Shown one piece after another: positions 36,198-44,915 of a stretch of DNA of 64,000 bases. The notes under the pieces were generated by a model. It was not told the origin of the DNA and did not search any database. It saw only the letters and a list, made by a program, of their open reading frames with translations. The stretch spans positions 62,001 to 126,000 of the forward strand of contig NZ_JARSBP010000003.1 in NCBI RefSeq assembly GCF_029623955.1, given 5' to 3'. Both the position numbers and the translations under genes were made by a program. Numbering within the stretch: position 1 is the stretch's first letter; the number at the start of each line of letters is the position of its first letter. This DNA is from Mycobacterium sp. 236(2023) (GTDB taxonomy: Bacteria; Actinomycetota; Actinomycetes; Mycobacteriales; Mycobacteriaceae).

Positions 36198-37372
36198 GTG
36201 CACCGCTGATCGAACGGGTCCGCGAACGACTCGCAGCGCAGGCGGCGCCGCTGCGGCCGAGTGTCGTTGCTGCCGCCATCAGGGCCGAGTCCGGCGGTGT
36301 CCTCGGCGACGCCGAGGTGCTGACCAGCATGCGCGAGCTGCACACCGAGCTTCTCGGCGCCGGCGTTCTGGAGTCGTTGCTGTCCGCACCGGGGACCACT
36401 GACGTCCTGGTGACGGCCCCCGACTCGGTCTGGGTCGACGACGGCCGCGGTTTGCGACGAACCTCGGTGCGGTTCGCTGACGAGGCCGCGGTGCGACGGC
36501 TTGCGCAGCGGTTGGCCCTCAGTGCCGGGCGCCGCCTCGATGAGGCGCAGCCGTGGGTCGACGGCCATCTCACCGGCCTGCACACCGACCAGCCGGGAGC
36601 TCCGCTGAGCGTGCGGCTGCACGCGGTTCTTCCTCCGATCGCGGCGGCCGGCACGTGTCTGTCGCTCCGCGTGCTGCGGCCGGCGAACCAGAATCTCGAC
36701 GCGTTGATCGCCGCGGGCGCCATCGACGACGACGCGGCCGCGCTGCTGCGGGACGTGCTCGCGGCACGGCTGGCCTTCGTGGTGTCCGGCGGAACGGGTG
36801 CCGGCAAGACCACGCTGTTGGCCGCTCTCCTGGCCGCGGTGCCGGCGGCGGAGCGCATCGTATGCGTCGAGGATGCCGCCGAACTGGCCCCCGACCACCC
36901 ACACCTGGTCCGGCTCGTCGCACGCAACGCCAACGTGGAAGGGGCCGGAGCGGTGACGGTCCGCGACCTCGTCAAACAGGCGCTGCGGATGCGGCCCGAC
37001 CGGATCGTCATCGGCGAGGTGCGCGGCGCCGAAGTCGTCGATCTGCTGACAGCGCTGAACACCGGACATGACGGTGGCGCCGGCACCGTGCACGCGAACA
37101 GTCCCGCTGAGGTGCCGGCCCGGTTCGAAGCCTTGGCCGCACTCGGCGGTCTCGACCGGGCGGCATTGCACAGTCAGTTGGCCGCGGCGGTCCAGGTCGT
37201 GCTGCATGTGACCCGGGATCGTTCCGGGCGACGCCGGCTCAGCGAGGTCGGCGTGCTGCACCGCTGCGACGACGGTCGGGTGGACGTCGTGACGTGCTGG
37301 CACTGCGACAGCGGATTCGGTGCAGGCGCCGACGCGCTGAACGAACTCGTCCGTGCCAGGAACATCTCGTGA
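36194..37372 (+). CDS. tadA: TadA/CpaF-family type II/IV secretion ATPase
   Basis: A 392-residue hexameric traffic ATPase homologous to Rv3659c. Walker A is GGTGAGKTTL near residue 201, with RIVCVEDAAEL (Asp box) and RMRPDRIVIGEVRGAEVVDL (Walker B and arginine fingers) following, and TGHDGGAGTVHANS as the His box. It would power assembly of Flp-type pili or related secretion. Start ATG overlaps the ssd stop; its own stop overlaps the tadB GTG. Confidence 0.93.
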   Translation: MSAPLIERVRERLAAQAAPLRPSVVAAAIRAESGGVLGDAEVLTSMRELHTELLGAGVLESLLSAPGTTDVLVTAPDSVWVDDGRGLRRTSVRFADEAAVRRLAQRLALSAGRRLDEAQPWVDGHLTGLHTDQPGAPLSVRLHAVLPPIAAAGTCLSLRVLRPANQNLDALIAAGAIDDDAAALLRDVLAARLAFVVSGGTGAGKTTLLAALLAAVPAAERIVCVEDAAELAPDHPHLVRLVARNANVEGAGAVTVRDLVKQALRMRPDRIVIGEVRGAEVVDLLTALNTGHDGGAGTVHANSPAEVPARFEALAALGGLDRAALHSQLAAAVQVVLHVTRDRSGRRRLSEVGVLHRCDDGRVDVVTCWHCDSGFGAGADALNELVRARNIS

Positions 37373-38154
37373 CTACCGCGGCGCTGGCGTTGGCGTTGGC
37401 CGTGCTGATCGCACCCACTGACCCGCGGCGGCGCGCGCGGGCGCTGCTGACGGACAAGCCGATGCGGGTGCCTGTTCCGCTGCCCGCGGTCGCGATCGCG
37501 GTCTGCGTGACGACGGCGGTCCTGTCCACGCCGACCGCGGCAGCAGCACTCGCTCTGCTGCTTGCGACGCTGCTCCTGCGGCGTCGCCTCACGCAGCGGC
37601 GGCGCCGCCGCACCGAAGAGGGGACCTCCCTGCAGGAAGTGCTCGACGTTCTGGTCGGCGAGCTTCGGGTCGGGGCGCACCCCGTCGCCGCCATCGGCAT
37701 CGCCGCGCAGGAAACCGGCGGGCGGGTCGCACGATCTCTGGAAACCGTCGGGGCCCGGGCACTGCTGGGCGCCGACGTCGCCGTCGGTCTGCGCTCCGAA
37801 GGCCGGAGTTCGCCGTCGCCAGGCCACTGGGACCGGCTGGCGGTGTGCTGGCACCTCGCGCAGAAGCACGGCCTGGCCGTCGCCACTCTGATGCATGCAG
37901 CGCAGCGCGACATCGCCGAACGTGAGCGGTTTCGCGGACGGGTCGACGCCGGCATGGCCGGTGCCCGCGCCACGGCGGCGATTCTGGCCGGTCTGCCGCT
38001 GCTGGGGGTACTGCTCGGCCACGCTATCGGCGCGCAGCCGCTGCGCTTCCTGCTGTCCGGCGGGGCAGGCGGGTGGTTGCTGGTCGTCGGTACGGCGCTC
38101 GTGTGCTGCGGCCTGCTGTGGTCGGACCGGATCACGTCGAAGGTGCTCGCATGA
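37369..38154 (+). CDS. TadB-like pilus assembly membrane protein
   Basis: A 261-residue type II secretion F-family protein corresponding to Rv3658c. Hydrophobic helices at the N-terminus (two, about 1-60) and C-terminus (about 200-255) flank a cytosolic helical domain with ETVGARALLGADVAVGLRSE. It forms the inner-membrane platform with TadC. The GTG start is set by overlap with the tadA stop (GTGA). Confidence 0.86.
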   Translation: MTTAALALALAVLIAPTDPRRRARALLTDKPMRVPVPLPAVAIAVCVTTAVLSTPTAAAALALLLATLLLRRRLTQRRRRRTEEGTSLQEVLDVLVGELRVGAHPVAAIGIAAQETGGRVARSLETVGARALLGADVAVGLRSEGRSSPSPGHWDRLAVCWHLAQKHGLAVATLMHAAQRDIAERERFRGRVDAGMAGARATAAILAGLPLLGVLLGHAIGAQPLRFLLSGGAGGWLLVVGTALVCCGLLWSDRITSKVLA

Positions 38155-38723
38155 GCTGGGCGGCAGTCCTTCTCGCCACAGCGCTGCTTGCGCTGCCACC
38201 GGCGTCGACCACGAGGATGCGGCGTGGTCACGATGCCGTCAACGAGCAGCAGACCTGTGATGAGGGCAGTGACCACCTGGCGGTGGCCGCGAGCTTGGAC
38301 GTCCTTGGCGCGTGCCTGCGCTCCGGGATGGCGGTGTCGACGGCGGCGGCCGCCGTCGCCGAGTCGGCTCCAGACGATCTCGCCGCCCTCCTCGGCCGAG
38401 CCGCCGATCTTCTTGCCCTGGGCGCGGCGCCGGAGCACGCGTGGGCGAATCCGGCGGGCCCGCTGGATGCTCACGTGCAAGCGTTTCTCCGGATGGCGCG
38501 GCGATCGGCGGCATCGGGTACCGCACTCGCGCACGGGGTTGAGGAACTCGCCGTGCAACTGCGCGCAGACGCCGCCGACATGGCAAGCGCCAGGGCTGAG
38601 CGGGCATCGGTGTTGATGGCCGGTCCGCTCGGCCTCTGTTACCTCCCGGCGTTTCTGTGCCTCGGCATCGTGCCGGTCGTGGCCGGGCTGGCCGGTGAAG
38701 TCCTGCAGTCGGGAGTGCTGTGA
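38151..38723 (+). CDS. TadC-like pilus assembly membrane protein
   Basis: A 190-residue type II secretion F-domain protein corresponding to Rv3657c. An N-terminal helix (SWAAVLLATALLALP) is followed by the cytosolic helical T2SSF region and C-terminal helices (MAGPLGLCYLPAFLCLGIVP). It is shorter than typical TadC, as in other mycobacteria. Its ATG overlaps the tadB stop (ATGA). Confidence 0.85.
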   Translation: MSWAAVLLATALLALPPASTTRMRRGHDAVNEQQTCDEGSDHLAVAASLDVLGACLRSGMAVSTAAAAVAESAPDDLAALLGRAADLLALGAAPEHAWANPAGPLDAHVQAFLRMARRSAASGTALAHGVEELAVQLRADAADMASARAERASVLMAGPLGLCYLPAFLCLGIVPVVAGLAGEVLQSGVL

Positions 38724-38747
38724 TGAAATGCAAAGGAGAAAACTGTT

Positions 38748-38948
38748 ATGAGACAACGCCTTCAGGTTCTGCGTGCACGGCTGATCGTCCTCGCAGTCGA
38801 CGACGATGGCATGTCCACGGTGGAATATGCCATCGGGACCATCGCCGCGGCGGCATTCGGGGCCATTCTCTACACCGTCGTGACAGGCGACTCGATCGTC
38901 ACCGCGCTGACCAACATCATCAACCGGGCGCTGAGCACCAACGTCTAG
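38748..38948 (+). CDS. Flp-like pilin (DUF4244, Rv3656c-like)
   Basis: A 66-residue prepilin-like protein. A basic leader is followed by DDDGMSTVEYAIGTIAAAAF: the class III/Flp-type G-x4-E-Y processing site just before a single hydrophobic helix, and a short polar tail. AAAGGAGAAA precedes the ATG by 7 bases, the strongest ribosome binding site in this operon, in line with a high need for pilin subunits. No prepilin peptidase gene is adjacent. Confidence 0.88.
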   Translation: MRQRLQVLRARLIVLAVDDDGMSTVEYAIGTIAAAAFGAILYTVVTGDSIVTALTNIINRALSTNV

Positions 38949-39274
38949 GTGGAGACGCGGGAATCGCCACTGCCGAAGCAGCTTTCGGCATCGCGGCCTT
39001 GGTCGCGGTGCTCGCTGTCTGCGTCGCCGGTCTCACCGCGGTGTCGATGCAGGTGCGGTGTATCGACGCCTCTCGTGAGGCCGCGCGGCTGGCTGCGCGA
39101 GGCGACAGCACTTCGGCCACACGGGCGGCTCAGGGCATCGCCCCGTCGTCAGCGGTGGTGGACGTGCGCCGCGACGGTGGGTTCGTCGTCGCCCGGGTCA
39201 CCGCGAAATCGGTTCTGCTGCCGATGCTGTCGATCAGCGCGCAGAGTGTCTCCGCTGTCGAGTCGGCTGGCTGA
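38949..39274 (+). pseudogene. TadE-like pilus assembly protein (Rv3655c-like), start codon disrupted
   Basis: The TadE-like coding sequence (IATAEAAFGIAALVAVLAVC, one membrane helix, then RCIDASREAARLAARGD) is open to a TGA at 39274 but lacks ATG, GTG, or TTG in frame after the flp stop. A GTG at 38949 with good position is out of frame by one base; inserting a single G after 38953 would give V-E-D-A-G-I-A-T-A-E. Either a real frameshift, a sequence error, or a non-AUG (ATC) start explains this. The 3' end overlaps the next gene by 29 bases. Confidence 0.72.
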
Positions 39275-39608
39275 CGAAGACGGCTCGGCGAGTCTGATCG
39301 CTGCCGTCATGTGTGCGGCACTGCTGACCGTGACCGTCGGCGGGGCGCACATCGGCGCCGCCGTGATCGCTCGGCACAAGGCCCAGGCCGCCGCCGACCT
39401 CGCCGCACTCGCCGGCGCGGCGTCGGTACCCGCGGGGACGGAGCAGGCATGCGCGCGGGCTTCGGCGCTGGCGTTCACGATGGGCACGGCTGCGGTGGCT
39501 TGCGCGGTGGACGGCCTCGACCTCGTTGTCACGATCGAGGCGCCGGTGGCTGTGCGTCTGGTCGGGACAGGTGCGGCCCGTGCGATCGCGCGGGCCGGGC
39601 CGGTCTAG
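39246..39608 (+). CDS. TadG/TadE-like Rv3654c-family membrane protein
   Basis: A 120-residue protein in the Rv3654c position, with one N-terminal helix (ASLIAAVMCAALLTVTVGGA) followed by ARHKAQAAADLAALAGA, the typical TadG-like motif, and a small extracytoplasmic domain with two cysteines. It starts at GTG inside the end of tadE. In M. tuberculosis Rv3654c was reported to reach host cells and interfere with apoptosis; that role is not deducible here. Confidence 0.8.
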   Translation: MSPLSSRLADEDGSASLIAAVMCAALLTVTVGGAHIGAAVIARHKAQAAADLAALAGAASVPAGTEQACARASALAFTMGTAAVACAVDGLDLVVTIEAPVAVRLVGTGAARAIARAGPV

Positions 39609-39612
39609 AGTT

Positions 39613-39646
39613 CTCCTCGCGTGGGGGTTTACGCCCACGCAAGGAG
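39613..39646 (+). terminator. hairpin between the tad operon and the kinase gene
   Basis: CTCCT-C-GCGTGGG pairs with CCCACGC-A-AGGAG around a short loop, 5 bases after the tadG stop. No T-run follows. Its 3' arm contains AAGGAGG, 14 bases before the kinase start, so the hairpin could also sequester a ribosome binding site. Confidence 0.5.
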
Positions 39647-39661
39647 GGCTAAGCAGGCAGG

Positions 39662-40867
39662 ATGACGGGCCAGGAGATGCTGGTCGGCCGCTATGAACTT
39701 CGCGGTCTGCTCGGCTGCGGCGGAATGGCAGAGGTCCGCGACGGCTGGGATGCACGCTTGGACCGCCCCGTGGCCGTCAAACTCCTGCACCCCAGCTTCA
39801 ACGCAGACCCTGACGCCCGCCGTCGCTTCGAAGACGAAGCGCGGTCGGCGGCGCCGCTGTCCCACCCGAACATCGTCGCGATCCACGATTTCGGCGATCA
39901 GGACGGCACACCGTTCATCGTGATGGAGCGTCTGCCCGGCCACACTCTTGCCGATGTCATCGCCCAGGGTCCGATGCCGCCGCCGCAGGTTCGTTCCATG
40001 CTCGACGACGTGCTCGCAGCCCTGACGGTCGCGCACACAGCGGGCGTGCTGCATCGCGACATCAAACCCGCGAACGTTCTCCTCACCTCCGACGGACGCT
40101 CGATGAAGGTTGCCGACTTCGGTATCGCCAAGAGTGGGGGAGCAGCACTGACGATGACGGGGCAGGTCATCGGGACCATGTGCTACATGAGCCCGGAGCG
40201 GGTCACCGGTGCGCCCGCATCGGTATCGGACGACCTTTATGCGGTCGGCTTGATGGGGTACGAGGCGGTTCTCGGACATCGCGCGTTCCCTCAGGACAAT
40301 CCCGTCGCGCTCGCACGCGCCATCGTCGACGCACCCCCGCCGCCGCTGAGCACCCTGGCCGACGTCGACCCCGTGACAGCCGCGGTGATCGACCGGGCGA
40401 TCAGCAGAGACCCCCGCGCCCGCTTCGGCAGTGCGGCGCAGATGCGGGCCGCGCTCGCCGGCGATGTGGCGGCGTTGACCGCCGGTGCACCGAGGCCGGC
40501 GACGAAAGTACTGTCCCAACCGCTGCCCGATCCCGCGACTCGTCTTGTGCCTCCGCCGCGACGGCCGATGACGCGCACACGCCGGTATCTGCTTGCCGCG
40601 GCGGTCCTTTGCGGGCTCGTCGTCGCGGCGCTCGCCCTGGCGTTGGATTCGTCGACGCCGAGCACACCGCCGCAGACCGTCAACACGAGCACGACCGTGC
40701 CGCCGCCGCCCACCAGCACCACGACGCCGCCGCCGACGACCCCCACCTCGGTTGTCCCGGTCACCCAGCCCGCCCCGCAGATCCCGCAACAGAAGCCGGA
40801 CAAGAAGAACACACCCGGCCAGGGCAACGGAAACGGCCGCGGGAACGGCAACGGCAAGAAGCCCTGA
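39662..40867 (+). CDS. PknB-type transmembrane serine/threonine protein kinase
   Basis: A 401-residue receptor-like kinase. The kinase domain (about 8-275) has GCGGMAEV glycine loop, K40 in VAVKLL, HRDIKPANVLL catalytic loop, DFGIAK, and MSPER. A transmembrane helix follows (YLLAAAVLCGLVVAALALAL, about 306-325), then a Pro/Thr-rich extracytoplasmic tail that ends in Gly-Asn repeats with no folded sensor domain. The M. tuberculosis locus has no kinase here, so it is an insertion next to the tad operon. Targets are unknown. Confidence 0.9.
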   Translation: MTGQEMLVGRYELRGLLGCGGMAEVRDGWDARLDRPVAVKLLHPSFNADPDARRRFEDEARSAAPLSHPNIVAIHDFGDQDGTPFIVMERLPGHTLADVIAQGPMPPPQVRSMLDDVLAALTVAHTAGVLHRDIKPANVLLTSDGRSMKVADFGIAKSGGAALTMTGQVIGTMCYMSPERVTGAPASVSDDLYAVGLMGYEAVLGHRAFPQDNPVALARAIVDAPPPPLSTLADVDPVTAAVIDRAISRDPRARFGSAAQMRAALAGDVAALTAGAPRPATKVLSQPLPDPATRLVPPPRRPMTRTRRYLLAAAVLCGLVVAALALALDSSTPSTPPQTVNTSTTVPPPPTSTTTPPPTTPTSVVPVTQPAPQIPQQKPDKKNTPGQGNGNGRGNGNGKKP

Positions 40868-40876
40868 GGTGCGCAG

Positions 40877-41908
40877 CTAAGCCCTGGCGTTGCCGTCGAT
40901 ACCCGCCGCGGCGAGCTCCTCCTGCGTCGGCATCCGCATCGACGCCAGACCGGCGGAGACGCCGCGGCCGAGCTCCACGCGGTTGACGGTGATGTGCACG
41001 GGTGTCCAGCCACCCTCGTGGCCGACCATGCGAAGCACCCCGCTGGCCCTGCCGTTGTCGAACGCGGCGGCCATCTCCTTCATCGTCTGCCGGTCCTGCG
41101 GGTGAACCGCGTGCTCGCGAACCATGCCCGCGCGCCAGTCGAAGAACGGCACCGGGTCGTCGAGCCACTTCAGCAGCGTCCAATTCCTCGGGTCGACGAG
41201 CGCGCGATGCACGCCCGGCTGCGCCAGCCCGTCCAAGATGCGCTGCGCCAGCACGTCGTGCTGAATTCCCGGGCCCTCGCGAACGCTGCGCCAGTTCATC
41301 GCCCGGCAGATCAACCGTTCGCTGCCGTCCTCCTGGACCTCGGGCACCGAGCGCGCCACGAAGCCCACGGTGATCGGTTCCCCGCGGTAATCGGTGACAT
41401 CCCAGGTGTCGCAAATGGTGAGTCCCACTTCGGGATTGATCACCATGCTGATCACCTCGGCCTCGTTGGCCTTCAACGCCCGCCGCGGCAGGTCGTCGGC
41501 GAACGCGCGGCCATGCGTCATCTGCTTGGCAGGGTTCCACCCGCCGACCTGAAGCGATTCGGTCGTGTCGGTCGCGGTACCCGCGGTGAGATCCCACAGC
41601 AGCGACCCCACCAGCGGCCGTTCCGGCGGTGCCGCATCAGGTGCGCCCAGCCAGAGTTGAACGCCGTGGATGCGGCCGTCCGACATCTGGACGACCTCGG
41701 TCCGGATCACCCGGTCGTTCTTCGGGGTGATGCTGCTCAACCCGCTGGCCCCGCGCACCGTCTCGGCGATCGCCGTCTGGATGGCCATCAGGTGCGGGTT
41801 GCGGCGCAAGAACGTGCCAATCGGAACCAGGTTCTTGGTATGGGCTCCGTGTGCGACGACGACGGGTTCGGTGCCGAGTGTTTCCACGAGCGTCCAGTCG
41901 TGGGTCAT
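40877..41908 (-). CDS. Rv3651-like PAS/GAF-type protein
   Basis: A 343-residue soluble protein homologous to Rv3651 (345 residues), an actinobacterial protein with sensor-like fold and regions similar to PAS domains. No enzyme motif is visible. The N-terminal block (TLGTEPVVVAHGAHTKNLVP) and the middle DTWDVTDYRGEPITVGFVAR are characteristic. It lies 13 bases downstream of the helicase start-side neighbour on the same strand, and is convergent with the kinase gene, with 9 bases between the stops. Confidence 0.82.
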   Translation of the reverse strand: MTHDWTLVETLGTEPVVVAHGAHTKNLVPIGTFLRRNPHLMAIQTAIAETVRGASGLSSITPKNDRVIRTEVVQMSDGRIHGVQLWLGAPDAAPPERPLVGSLLWDLTAGTATDTTESLQVGGWNPAKQMTHGRAFADDLPRRALKANEAEVISMVINPEVGLTICDTWDVTDYRGEPITVGFVARSVPEVQEDGSERLICRAMNWRSVREGPGIQHDVLAQRILDGLAQPGVHRALVDPRNWTLLKWLDDPVPFFDWRAGMVREHAVHPQDRQTMKEMAAAFDNGRASGVLRMVGHEGGWTPVHITVNRVELGRGVSAGLASMRMPTQEELAAAGIDGNARA

Positions 41909-41921
41909 GGGCAGATCTTAC

Positions 41922-44270
41922 CTACCCCGACTGCTCGTCCAGCAAGGCTGTGACCAGGCGCAACACCCGAACGGCTCCTGCCTTGTCGAGCGGGTCGTTG
42001 CCGTTGCCGCATTTCGGGGACTGCACGCACGAAGGGCAACCCGCCGGGCACTCGCACGCCTCGATGGCCGACGCCGTCGCCTCCCACCACCGCTTCATCG
42101 TGCGGTAACCACGGGCGGCAAACCCGGCGCCCCCGGGATAGCCGTCGTAGACGAAAATCGTCGGAAGGCCGTCCACCGGACCGACGGCGGTGGACACCCC
42201 TCCGATGTCGCCGCGGTCGCAGCTGGCCATCAGCGGCAGCAGACCGATGGCAGCGTGCTCGGCCGCGTGTAACGATCCCGGTACTCGCAGCGGTCCTATC
42301 CCATTGTCCTGCAGCGCTTCCGGGGTGATGGTGCACATCGCCGCCATCGTGTCCAGCGTCCGCGTCGGCATCTCCAACTCAACGAAGTCGATCACCTCGC
42401 CGTCGAGGGCCCTGCGGAGGTATCCGGTGACGGTGTTGCTGACCGAGACGGGGACCAGTCCGACGGTGACGGCACCATGCTCGACGCGCTCACCCGGTCC
42501 GGTGACGGCGATGTCTGTGACTTCGCGGGCGAACGTCGTGTAACCGGGATCCTCGGCGTGGACGAAGGCCACGCCGTCCTCGAAATCGAGCGAGTCGACG
42601 ACATAACTCTCACCCTGATGCAAATAAACGGCGCCGGGGTGGATGGAGGCAGGCGCCTGCCCGGCGCCCGTACTGCCGAGCATCCGGCCGGTGCCCGCCT
42701 CCAGGATCGCGATCTGCCCTCCGGAGGAGCCGCGGATGTCGACGGCGGGGTGCGGGTCGAGGCCCGGAACCGGGAAGTATCCGCTCGGGCGTCTGCGCAA
42801 CAGGCCGTCGTCGACGAGGGTGGCGGCGACCGTCTCCGCGTCCCACGTCCGAACCTCGACGTCGGTGAGTGGCAATTCCGTTGCGGCGCAAAGCAGCTGA
42901 GGGCCGAGCACGTATGGGTTGCTCGGGTCGATGACGACGCGTTCGATCGGCTTGTCGAGCAGCGCCGCGGGATGATGCACCAGGTAGGTGTCCAGCGGAT
43001 CGTCGCGTGCGATCAGCACGATGAGCGCCCCCTGACCGCGTCGGCCCGCACGCCCGGCTTGCTGCCAGAACGACGCAACTGTCCCCGGGAACCCGGCCAG
43101 CACAACGGCATCCAGCCCCGCGATGTCGACCCCGAGCTCGAGCGCGTTCGTGGTGGCCATGCCACGCAGCTCTCCATCGGTGAGCGCGCGTTCGAGATCC
43201 CGGCGGTCTTCGGCGAGATACCCGGCTCGATAGGACGCGACGAGCGGTTCCAATTCCGGTGCGGTGTCGGCCAACCGGGCCTTCGCGCCCAAGGCCGTCA
43301 ACTCCGCGCCCCGGCGCGAGCGCACGAACGTCAACGTGCGCGCGCCCTCGGTCACCAGATCGGCCATCACCCGCGCCGCTTCGGCGCCGGCCGACCGCCG
43401 CACCGGTGCCCCGTTCTCGCCCAACAGATCAGGAAGCAGAGCCGGTTCCCACAGCGCCACCGTCCGGGCGCCCTGGGGCGAGCCGTCGTCGGTCACCTCG
43501 GCCACGGTCTGTCCGATCAGCTCCGACGCCGTCACCGCCGGCTGGGCCGTGGTCGCGCTGGCGAAGATGACCGTCGGGCCCGAGAAGCCGGTATCGGCTG
43601 GCGCATATCTTTGGCACAGCCTCAGCAGTCGGCGCAGCACCATCGCGACGTTCGAGCCGAAAATGCCTCGGTAGTAATGACATTCGTCGACGACGACATA
43701 GCGCAGGTTGCGCAGGAAGACCGCCCAACGGGCGTGGTTGCGCAACAGTGACAGGTGGATCATGTCCGGGTTGGAGAAGATCCACCGCGATCGCTCCCGC
43801 GCAAAGCGCCGCACCTCGGACGGACTGTCCCCGTCGTAGGCGGCCGGCGCGACATCCTGGAGCTGCGGGATGGCGGCGGTGAGCGCTGCCGCCGCCCGCA
43901 ACTGGTCGTGACCGAGTGCTTTCGTGGGTGACAGATAGAGCGCCCGGGACCGCGGATCGTCTTTCAAGCTCGTCAATATGGGCAGTTGATACGCCAGCGA
44001 CTTGCCCGACGCGGTACCCGTGCTGAGCACCACGTGGCGCCCGTTGTGAGCGAGTTCGGCCGCCGCGAGCTGATGCGACCACAGCGACTCGACACCACGA
44101 TCATGGAACGCCCGCACCACATCTGGGTCCGCCCAGTGCGGCCACGTCTGAGATCGGGCACGCCTGGGCGCCAGATCTGCGACATGGCGCAGCGGATGCT
44201 CGTCTGCGGCGGTGCCTTCGACCGCGCACGCGAGCAGTTCGCGACCGAAATCCGGCACCGGATCAGTCAC
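41922..44270 (-). CDS. DEAD/DEAH-box helicase of the MrfA/DUF1998 family (Rv3649-like)
   Basis: A 782-residue superfamily 2 helicase. Walker A is STGTASGKSLAYQ near residue 75, Walker B is the variant DECH, and QAGRAGRRGQGALIVLI is motif VI. The C-terminal DUF1998 domain contains C-x3-C-x2-C-x5-C (ECPAGCPSCVQSPKC), a likely zinc site as in Bacillus MrfA, which unwinds 3'-5' and repairs mitomycin C damage. The GTG at VTDPVPDFG was preferred to 17 extra codons upstream. Confidence 0.9.
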   Translation of the reverse strand: MTDPVPDFGRELLACAVEGTAADEHPLRHVADLAPRRARSQTWPHWADPDVVRAFHDRGVESLWSHQLAAAELAHNGRHVVLSTGTASGKSLAYQLPILTSLKDDPRSRALYLSPTKALGHDQLRAAAALTAAIPQLQDVAPAAYDGDSPSEVRRFARERSRWIFSNPDMIHLSLLRNHARWAVFLRNLRYVVVDECHYYRGIFGSNVAMVLRRLLRLCQRYAPADTGFSGPTVIFASATTAQPAVTASELIGQTVAEVTDDGSPQGARTVALWEPALLPDLLGENGAPVRRSAGAEAARVMADLVTEGARTLTFVRSRRGAELTALGAKARLADTAPELEPLVASYRAGYLAEDRRDLERALTDGELRGMATTNALELGVDIAGLDAVVLAGFPGTVASFWQQAGRAGRRGQGALIVLIARDDPLDTYLVHHPAALLDKPIERVVIDPSNPYVLGPQLLCAATELPLTDVEVRTWDAETVAATLVDDGLLRRRPSGYFPVPGLDPHPAVDIRGSSGGQIAILEAGTGRMLGSTGAGQAPASIHPGAVYLHQGESYVVDSLDFEDGVAFVHAEDPGYTTFAREVTDIAVTGPGERVEHGAVTVGLVPVSVSNTVTGYLRRALDGEVIDFVELEMPTRTLDTMAAMCTITPEALQDNGIGPLRVPGSLHAAEHAAIGLLPLMASCDRGDIGGVSTAVGPVDGLPTIFVYDGYPGGAGFAARGYRTMKRWWEATASAIEACECPAGCPSCVQSPKCGNGNDPLDKAGAVRVLRLVTALLDEQSG

Positions 44271-44582
44271 ATCCGACCCTCCCGGTTGGAGGCTGAAGCC
44301 GCCCAAAACCCGGCCCAGCACAAGGTGTACGTGAATTCTTCACTACGCGATCCCGGCGAGACTGTCGCAGCAGCCATGAACGTGGTTGACTAATCGCGGT
44401 CGCAGCTTCTGTGTTCGTGTATCAGCACTCGCAGGAACGACGTTGCGGTCGCGGTTCCTGCGAGGGTTGTAGGTCGGGTCGAGTTCCGGGCACTCCACGA
44501 AGGTATGGCGGTCGGAACGGGCCCGGCTTGCCGAAACACGGCGGGCCGCACCCGGTGAATATAGAGAAGGAAAGTACGAAAG
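44271..44582 (+). promoter_or_regulatory. cspA leader region with hairpins
   Basis: The 312-base gap between the helicase start and cspA holds no clear gene. On the plus strand an 11-base perfect stem (CTCGCAGGAAC at 44428-44438, GTTCCTGCGAG at 44454-44464) and a smaller G/C-rich hairpin near 44519-44548 precede AGAAGGAAAG. Structured long leaders are usual for cold-shock mRNAs, where folding changes with temperature. Promoter location was not fixed. Confidence 0.5.
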
Positions 44583-44786
44583 ATGCCACAGGGAACTGTG
44601 AAGTGGTTCAACGCGGAGAAGGGCTTCGGCTTCATCGCCCCCGAGGACGGCTCCGCTGACGTTTTTGTCCACTACACGGAGATCCAGGGGTCCGGCTTCC
44701 GCACCCTGGAAGAGAATCAGAAGGTCGAGTTCGAGGTCGGCCAGAGCCCCAAGGGCCCGCAGGCCACCGGCGTCCGCGCCGTCTGA
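44583..44786 (+). CDS. cspA: cold shock protein CspA
   Basis: A 67-residue OB-fold RNA chaperone, homologue of Rv3648c. RNP1 KGFGFIAP and RNP2 VFVHYTEI are intact. GAGAAGGAAAG precedes the ATG. It binds single-stranded RNA or DNA and helps translation and RNA unfolding. A strong terminator follows, so it is monocistronic. Confidence 0.97.
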   Translation: MPQGTVKWFNAEKGFGFIAPEDGSADVFVHYTEIQGSGFRTLEENQKVEFEVGQSPKGPQATGVRAV

Positions 44787-44810
44787 GCAAGAGCAACCAA
44801 AGACCTCACG

Positions 44811-44845
44811 CCCCCGCGCCGTCCACCGGATGACGCGGGGGTTTC
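44811..44845 (+). terminator. cspA terminator
   Basis: CCCCCGCG (44811-44818) and CGCGGGGG (44834-44841) form a strong stem followed by TTTCT, 24 bases after the cspA stop: an intrinsic terminator. Confidence 0.8.
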
Positions 44846-44915
44846 TCTTGTGAGGGAAAAGGACCTGCGGCCGGGTAACGCGTCTGCAGAGTCCCCCTGG
44901 CTTAGTGTCGTCGGT

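Noticed and set aside
38949..39245. Extending the TadG-like protein upstream to the GTG after flp
   Set aside because: The extra residues are Arg/Ser-rich and unrelated to TadG; the same DNA encodes TadE in another frame, so a start near 39246 is better.
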